A stretch of DNA of 64,000 nt from Kitasatospora sp. NBC_00315. GTDB taxonomy: Bacteria; Actinomycetota; Actinomycetes; Streptomycetales; Streptomycetaceae. Shown here in pieces: positions 59,883 to 64,000 of this stretch. Position numbers and translations under genes: made by a program. The stretch covers positions 806,001 to 870,000 of the forward strand of contig NZ_CP108025.1 of the NCBI RefSeq assembly GCF_041435095.1, read 5' to 3'. The notes under the pieces are model-generated. The model saw only the letters and a list, made by a program, of their open reading frames with translations. It made no database searches and had not been told where the DNA came from. Every line of letters begins with the position of its first letter. Position 1 is the stretch's first letter.

Positions 59883-61171
59883 CTCGACGTCGCGATCGAC
59901 TTGATCTCGTCATAGCCGAACCCGAACTGGCTGTACGTCCGGATCTCCTGCTCGGTCAGCCCACCGCCCTGTGCGAGCTCCTTGATCTGGGCGTCGGTCA
60001 GGGGCTCGGCGTTGCCGAACCTGCCCGCGGGGCCGCCGTCCGACGAACTGTCCTGCTCGCCGCCGGCGCCGGCGGCCCGGAAGGCGGCAGTGACGTCGTC
60101 GAGGTCGGATCCGGTGATCGCGGTGGCTCCGGCCGGCGCCTGGATCGCCGGGACGTCCTTGCCGAAGGCGATCTTGACGGGGAAGGAGACCCCCGGGGCG
60201 AGCTTGTCATCGAGCTGAGCCACGTCGAACGTGACGGACGACAGGGCACCGTGGTCGAGGTACACGTCCAGGGTCAGCCGACGGTCGGGCAGGTCGTTCG
60301 GCACGGCCGTCGGCAGCTTGCCGAGGTTCGGTATCTGCTCGGTGAGCGGCTCCACGGCCTTGAGCGCGTCCTGCGCCAGCCTGCGCGCGGGGGCGCTGAC
60401 GGCGATGTGCTGCGTGCCGTCCTTCGTCCCCCGGTCCTCGAAGGTGAAGTCGTGGGTCAGGATGTCCTTGAGCGAGAGCGCCAGTCCATCGGCCGTCCCG
60501 GCGCTCAGCGAGGGGGCGGCGGACGGCAGGGTGCCCGAGGGGCCGCCGGGCCGGCCCGCCCCGGCGGACTCGGCGAAGCCCTCCAGCGTCCCGGGGTCGA
60601 GGGAGACCCACTTGCCCGCGAGCGCCCCCTTCAGGACCGCGGGGAAACCGGTCGTCATCTCGTCGACCACCGACGGGTCCTCGCCGACCGTCGCGGCCAG
60701 CCCGGCCGCGTCGGCCCGCAGGTACACCGTGCCACCCACGTGGCGCATCTCGGCCAGCGCCTTGCCGCCCTTGCCGGTGACGGCGTAGTCGAACGACAGT
60801 GACGTGTCCGCCTTGAGCGCGTCGTTGCTGAGGGCCCCGTCGAGGCTCGTGAAGGACTGCAGGTCCTTGAGCGGCTTGTCGGCGCTGAACGACAGCGAGA
60901 CACCGACCGACGACAGCGCCGCCGCGCTCCTCGCGTCGATCTCGTCGCCGGTGGCGGAGCCGAAGGCGATGATCTGCGCGGGACTGGCGTCGACGGACAG
61001 CTTCGCGCTGAACGACGTGCCGTCGCCGAGCCTGCCGAACGCGTCGGAGACCTTCTCGGCGGCGGAGAGCTGTCGGGCCGTACCGCAGGCGGTGAGCCCG
61101 GCGGCGAGAACGGCCGTGCCGGCGGCGGCGACCAGGGTGGTCCGGACGGCCCTGCGGGTGACGGTGTTGAT
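59876..61171 (-). CDS. lipoprotein (LolA/LppX-like fold suspected), putative ATC start
   Basis: Predicted 431-residue lipoprotein. There is no ATG, GTG or TTG near the natural start. AGGAG lies 6 nt before ATC (61169-61171), and the product then reads N-T-V-T-R-R-A-V-R-T-T, a hydrophobic core and lipobox LTAC with Cys29, a perfect lipoprotein signal. Upstream in-frame starts would bury the signal behind ~200 residues of non-gene-like sequence. The mature part has two related halves rich in LSFSADKPLKDLQSFTSLDG-type beta strands (LALSLKDILTHDFTFEDRG...GALSSVTFDVAQLDDK), suggesting a LolA/LppX/LprG-like lipid-carrier fold. A helical C-tail (LTDAQIKELAQGGGLTEQEIRTYSQFGFGYDEIKSI) follows. Function unknown. 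Confidence 0.65.
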   Translation of the reverse strand: MNTVTRRAVRTTLVAAAGTAVLAAGLTACGTARQLSAAEKVSDAFGRLGDGTSFSAKLSVDASPAQIIAFGSATGDEIDARSAAALSSVGVSLSFSADKPLKDLQSFTSLDGALSNDALKADTSLSFDYAVTGKGGKALAEMRHVGGTVYLRADAAGLAATVGEDPSVVDEMTTGFPAVLKGALAGKWVSLDPGTLEGFAESAGAGRPGGPSGTLPSAAPSLSAGTADGLALSLKDILTHDFTFEDRGTKDGTQHIAVSAPARRLAQDALKAVEPLTEQIPNLGKLPTAVPNDLPDRRLTLDVYLDHGALSSVTFDVAQLDDKLAPGVSFPVKIAFGKDVPAIQAPAGATAITGSDLDDVTAAFRAAGAGGEQDSSSDGGPAGRFGNAEPLTDAQIKELAQGGGLTEQEIRTYSQFGFGYDEIKSIATSSA

Positions 61172-61265
61172 GGAGTGCTCCTGTGGTGCAAGTGGCTTAG
61201 GTACGACGGCGATCGGTGGAACGGCGGAGCCGGGAGAGCCCTGACGCGATCTCGGCGCGAGCTCG

Positions 61266-61330
61266 GTGCTCCGAGGTGCTCCGAGTCGCTCCGAGGTTCT
61301 CCCAGGTTCTCCCAGGTGCTCCGAGGCGCG
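61266..61330. repeat. 10-bp direct repeats upstream of the lipoprotein gene
   Basis: GTGCTCCGAG, GTCGCTCCGAG and GTTCTCCCAG-type units recur about six times (GGTGCTCCGA, GGTGCTCCGA, GTCGCTCCGA, GGTTCTCCCA, GGTTCTCCCA, GGTGCTCCGA). They lie ~100 bp before the lipoprotein start on the minus strand. They may be iterated regulator sites or slippage products. No gene is supported between 61172 and 61491. Confidence 0.7.
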
Positions 61331-61491
61331 AGCGCCCTTCCGGAGCGTCCGCGACGCCCACAGAGAAACACAGGATCCACTCAGGAAGCATCCGAATTCC
61401 TGGTGCTTTCCTCGGAGTGCGCACAAACTACCGGATCGCCGAACGGCCTCCGGAGGCCGGGGCCCGCCCCGTCCGGGTACCTGAGTACCGC

Positions 61492-62334
61492 TCAGCCCTC
61501 CCGCAACAGCGCCTCCACCGAGTGCCGCATCGCCCTGGTGAAGTTCTCCCGGGTGGCGTCGTCCAGCAGGTCGAGCGAAAGGTAGGGATTGAGGTCCTCC
61601 AGCTCCACCAGGAGCAGTTCTCCGTCCTCGGTGCGGCAGGCGTCCACCCGCTGGATGCCGTGCGCCAGGGTGTTCCACTCGACGAAGCGGCGGGCGAAGG
61701 CGAGATCCGCCTCGGTGGCACCGTAGCGGACGAGCTCCCATCGGCGCTCCGGATCCGGGGCGTACAGCGCGTACTGGAAGTCCTGATCCACGTAGTAGAA
61801 GGACACTTCGTGGCGGAACGGTATGAGCGGCTGGACGAGGCATCCGCCGGTGTCCTGCTCGGCGAGCGCGGCGGCGGCCACGATCCGCAGACCGACCGAG
61901 TCGGCGCCCAGTCGGGGTTTGACGACGTAGCGGTCCACCGCGGGGAGTGAGGCACGGGCGGCCACCGGGCCGAGGTCGCCGTCCGCGGTGGGGATCACCG
62001 CGTGGCCGGCCGCGTCGAGATCCAGGAGGTACTGCTTGCCCGCCATGTCGCCACGGCCCGTCAGCGGGTTGTAGACCCGGACCCCGGCGTCGAGGGCGGC
62101 GCGACGGAAGGCGTCGTACTCCCGCTGGTAGTGCAGGACGGGCCCGCTGTTGCGCACCACGACCGCGTCGAATCGGCCCATCAGCGCCCGGGCTTCCAAC
62201 GGGTGGCAGAGCGCGAGGTCGAAGTGCTCCCGCAACCGGGCGGTGAGCCGGGTGTCCTCGTCCCCGTAGCGACGTCCGTTGGCCGGGTAGGTGAGGTCGG
62301 TGACGTACAGCAGGGACGGCCGGGCGGAGGTCAT
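61492..62334 (-). CDS. ATP-grasp family protein (glutathione synthetase-like)
   Basis: Predicted 280-residue ligase-like protein from ATG 62334. The N-terminal pre-ATP-grasp half (LLYVTDLTYPANGRRYGDEDTRLTARLREHFDLALCHPLEA...VVRNSGPVL) is followed by GDMAGKQYLLDLDAAGHAVIPT, YVVKPRLGADSVGLRIV (Lys and Gly-rich loop for ATP), GCLVQPLIPFRHEVSFYYVD and a late LLVELEDLNPYLSLDLLD (Glu/Asn magnesium ligands). No carboxylate or amine substrate can be predicted. It lies 58 bp downstream of the phosphotransferase gene on the same strand, so the two probably form an operon. Confidence 0.8.
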   Translation of the reverse strand: MTSARPSLLYVTDLTYPANGRRYGDEDTRLTARLREHFDLALCHPLEARALMGRFDAVVVRNSGPVLHYQREYDAFRRAALDAGVRVYNPLTGRGDMAGKQYLLDLDAAGHAVIPTADGDLGPVAARASLPAVDRYVVKPRLGADSVGLRIVAAAALAEQDTGGCLVQPLIPFRHEVSFYYVDQDFQYALYAPDPERRWELVRYGATEADLAFARRFVEWNTLAHGIQRVDACRTEDGELLLVELEDLNPYLSLDLLDDATRENFTRAMRHSVEALLREG

Positions 62335-62392
62335 GGGACAGGTCTCTCGGTCGTGGTCGGGGGGGGTGGCGTGGTCGGCGGGGGCTCCGGGG

Positions 62393-63730
62393 TCAGGCGC
62401 AGGCCAGGGCGGCACGGATCTCGGTGGCGGGATCGCCCTCATGGTACGGACGCTCGGAGGTCTCGATGTTCTCCAGGAACTCCTGGTAGCGGAGCGCGTA
62501 CGCGAGGTGCGCGAGCGGCTCGGCCAGCGTGAGAGCACGAGCCGGGTCGGAGCCCGGGGCGTGGACCGCCCAGGCCCGGGCCCAGGTGTCGGCGATCCGC
62601 GCCCAGCACTCCTCGGAGACGAAGGCGCGTGGGCGCAGCCCGTCCAGTACGGGGTGGCCGAGGCAGCTGTCGGCGAAGTCCAGGAGGGTGGTGCGCCGCC
62701 CGTCCGAACGCCAGTTGCCCGGGTGGAAGTCACCGTGGACGAAGGTCTCGGGCAGGCCGCAGGCGGCCAACTCCGCGACCAGTACGGGCAGGCGGTCGGC
62801 CAGCGCGCGGGCCGCGGTGACCTCGTCCGCCGTCAGCCCGTCGGCGCCGGCACCGTTCAGCAGCCGGTGGACCCGGCCGGGCAGTGCGGCGGGCGCGCGG
62901 TCGGGCAGCCCCGCCGCCGCGAGCGCGTCACTGCCGGCCAGCGCGGCCTGCGCGGCCACCAGGCGGGACACCACGTCCTCGACCGTCCGGGCGGAGGGCC
63001 CCCAGCAGTCCTCCCCCGGCACGTCGCCGAGCAGAACCCGGCGGCGCGCCGGATCAGCGGCGACGACCTCCGGGACGAGATCCGGATCGACGGCGCCGAG
63101 CAGACCGATGACGCCGGCCTCACAGGCGTTGAAGGCGGGGCTCGTGGTCTTCAGCCAGAGCGGACCCTGCGCGGCGGGTATCAGGAACAGGCCGGAGAGA
63201 TTCCAGCTCCGAATCTGCCGCACGGGCCCCTCCGGAGGGCGGCCGGCCGCGCGGGCGGCGGCGTCCGCCCAGTCGAGCGCGGCACGCAGGCCGTCCGAGG
63301 TGGCCCAGTCGGCCCGCCGCGCCGCTGGTCCCGACAGGGCGGCGGGCCCGGACCGAGCGGCGGGCCTGGTCAGGTCTTCCGGTGCGGACAGGGCCTCCGG
63401 TGCGGACAGGGCCTCCGGGTCGAGCGGGGCTTCCGGTTGGGGCCGCGCGGTGGGCCAGGCGTGGGCCGCTCCTGTCGGGAGGCGCCGGGCCGGCCGTTCC
63501 AGCGCCTCGGCGTGGAAGGTGGTGTGCCCCCCGCGCCCGCCGGCGCCGCCGGTGACGGCGGCCAGTCGCAGCACCGCCACCGGCACGCCGGAGGCGTCCC
63601 GGAGCCGGTCCGCGACCGGCCCCACCGCCGACCACCAGGGTTCCTCGACCGCGAACGGGCCGAGACTGCCGAGATACTCTCCCCGGTGGGTCAGGTGCGC
63701 GGTGACCGTACGTCCGTTCGTCTGATCCAT
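62393..63730 (-). CDS. APH-type phosphotransferase with N-terminal extension
   Basis: Predicted 445-residue protein from ATG 63730; a longer frame to 63766 adds only 12 residues. The C-terminal ~270 residues are an aminoglycoside/choline-kinase fold: LWLKTTSPAFNACEAGVIGLLG (ATP-binding Lys), ETFVHGDFHPGNWRSDGRRTTLLDFADSCLGHPVLDGL (catalytic HGDFHPGN and DFxDS). An extra ~90-residue beta-rich N-domain (VTAHLTHRGEYLGSLGPFAVEEPWW...) and a repetitive Pro/Ala/Glu/Ser hinge (PEALSAPEALSAPEDL...) precede it. The substrate is unknown. It is paired with the ATP-grasp gene, so phosphorylation followed by amide/peptide ligation, or the reverse, may be coupled. Confidence 0.82.
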   Translation of the reverse strand: MDQTNGRTVTAHLTHRGEYLGSLGPFAVEEPWWSAVGPVADRLRDASGVPVAVLRLAAVTGGAGGRGGHTTFHAEALERPARRLPTGAAHAWPTARPQPEAPLDPEALSAPEALSAPEDLTRPAARSGPAALSGPAARRADWATSDGLRAALDWADAAARAAGRPPEGPVRQIRSWNLSGLFLIPAAQGPLWLKTTSPAFNACEAGVIGLLGAVDPDLVPEVVAADPARRRVLLGDVPGEDCWGPSARTVEDVVSRLVAAQAALAGSDALAAAGLPDRAPAALPGRVHRLLNGAGADGLTADEVTAARALADRLPVLVAELAACGLPETFVHGDFHPGNWRSDGRRTTLLDFADSCLGHPVLDGLRPRAFVSEECWARIADTWARAWAVHAPGSDPARALTLAEPLAHLAYALRYQEFLENIETSERPYHEGDPATEIRAALACA

Positions 63731-63934
63731 GGCGGCAGCGTGCCCCAGCCGGACGGCGGGCACCACCGGATTTCCGGCGAACGCGCCCCGCCCGGCGCGC
63801 GCCGCACTCCGAGCGCCCTGCGCAGGCGGCGCACGCGGCCGCCCAACCGGCGAACGCCCCGAGGACCGCCCCCGGCCGCGGGCCGCCCGTGCCGAGCGGG
63901 GCCGCCGTGTCGCCCGTCAGGCCGCCGGAGGGCG

Positions 63935-64000
63935 TCAGGCCGGGATCGGGACGGCCGTGCCGGAGACGCGGACCCGCTCCTCCCCCGCACGCAGCTCCAC
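63935..64000 (-). CDS. C-terminal end of a minus-strand gene (partial)
   Basis: The last 66 bp read, on the minus strand, 21 residues then TGA: VELRAGEERVRVSGTAVPIPA. Third-position GC is high and the frame is open to the window edge. The ending resembles the C-terminal strands of PhzF-like isomerases, but the piece is too short to decide. The gap 63731-63934 contains nothing I can assign. Confidence 0.45.
   Translation of the reverse strand: MELRAGEERVRVSGTAVPIPA

Noticed and set aside
59876..61843. Reading the lipoprotein as a 655-residue protein from an upstream ATG
   Set aside because: The extra ~220 residues are Arg/Pro/Gly-rich, run over direct repeats, and would place the lipobox mid-protein.
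1..64000. Search for prophage, transposase, tRNA or antibiotic gene cluster
   Set aside because: No integrase, transposase, tRNA-like cloverleaf, PKS, NRPS or lanthipeptide gene was recognised in any frame.

Overview
The window is a very high-GC chromosomal segment of a Streptomycetaceae-type actinomycete (Streptomyces or Kitasatospora). Evidence for this is third-codon GC near saturation, frequent GTG/TTG starts behind GGAGG-type ribosome sites, a mycothiol-dependent formaldehyde dehydrogenase, DUF5685 and LppU/SCO3897-type proteins, SpoIIE-type phosphatases, and chitinase promoters carrying DasR-like boxes. No rRNA, tRNA, CRISPR array, insertion sequence or prophage was seen.

Positions 1-18307 are a secreted polysaccharide-degradation region: the 3' part of a GH9 cellulase with CBM2, a GH10 xylanase with CBM2, a GH16 beta-glucanase with three discoidin-like modules, a phosphoinositide-type phospholipase C, a two-domain VOC protein, a GH18 chitinase with a chitin-binding tail, a ricin-module beta-helix enzyme (GH87-like), a Tat-exported GH127-type beta-L-arabinofuranosidase carrying six ricin-like repeats, and a Tat-exported DUF4965/glutaminase-A-like enzyme. 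The last two are transcribed away from an operon at 18964-26087. That operon encodes a YtfQ-type furanose-binding lipoprotein, a double-domain ATPase, two permeases, a LacI regulator and an aldose 1-epimerase. The divergent promoter region carries two AACGTT-centred palindromes, one inside each predicted promoter. I read the locus as a furanoside (arabinofuranose or galactofuranose) capture and uptake system under LacI control.

Positions 26112-39236 hold an MMPL transporter, a ribokinase with a repeat-generated insertion, a GNAT acetyltransferase, an LppU-like membrane protein, a PAP2-diacylglycerol kinase fusion, a small P-loop kinase, and two SpoIIE-type PP2C phosphatases. The phosphatases flank a proline-rich micro-ORF and an unusual membrane protein built from 25 consecutive Ser-x-x tripeptides.

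Positions 39561-59738 hold a second GH18 chitinase (CBM2-FnIII-GH18) with its own DasR-like box, an AurF-type diiron oxygenase, a tandem Nudix protein, two small membrane proteins, an SGNH hydrolase, a divergent MarR/MMPL pair with a nested palindrome, a DUF2252 protein, NadE, a DUF5685 protein with a cysteine-rich tail, a PNPOx-fold protein, a class IV aminotransferase, an mscR-metallohydrolase operon for formaldehyde detoxification, a broken cytochrome P450, and a second divergent MarR/MFS efflux pair.

Positions 59876-64000 hold a lipoprotein whose best start is the rare codon ATC, an ATP-grasp/phosphotransferase gene pair of unknown substrate, and the C-terminal end of another minus-strand gene. 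Strong hairpin terminators separate many of the units. Two eroded genes (a flavin monooxygenase tail and the P450) show past gene loss.
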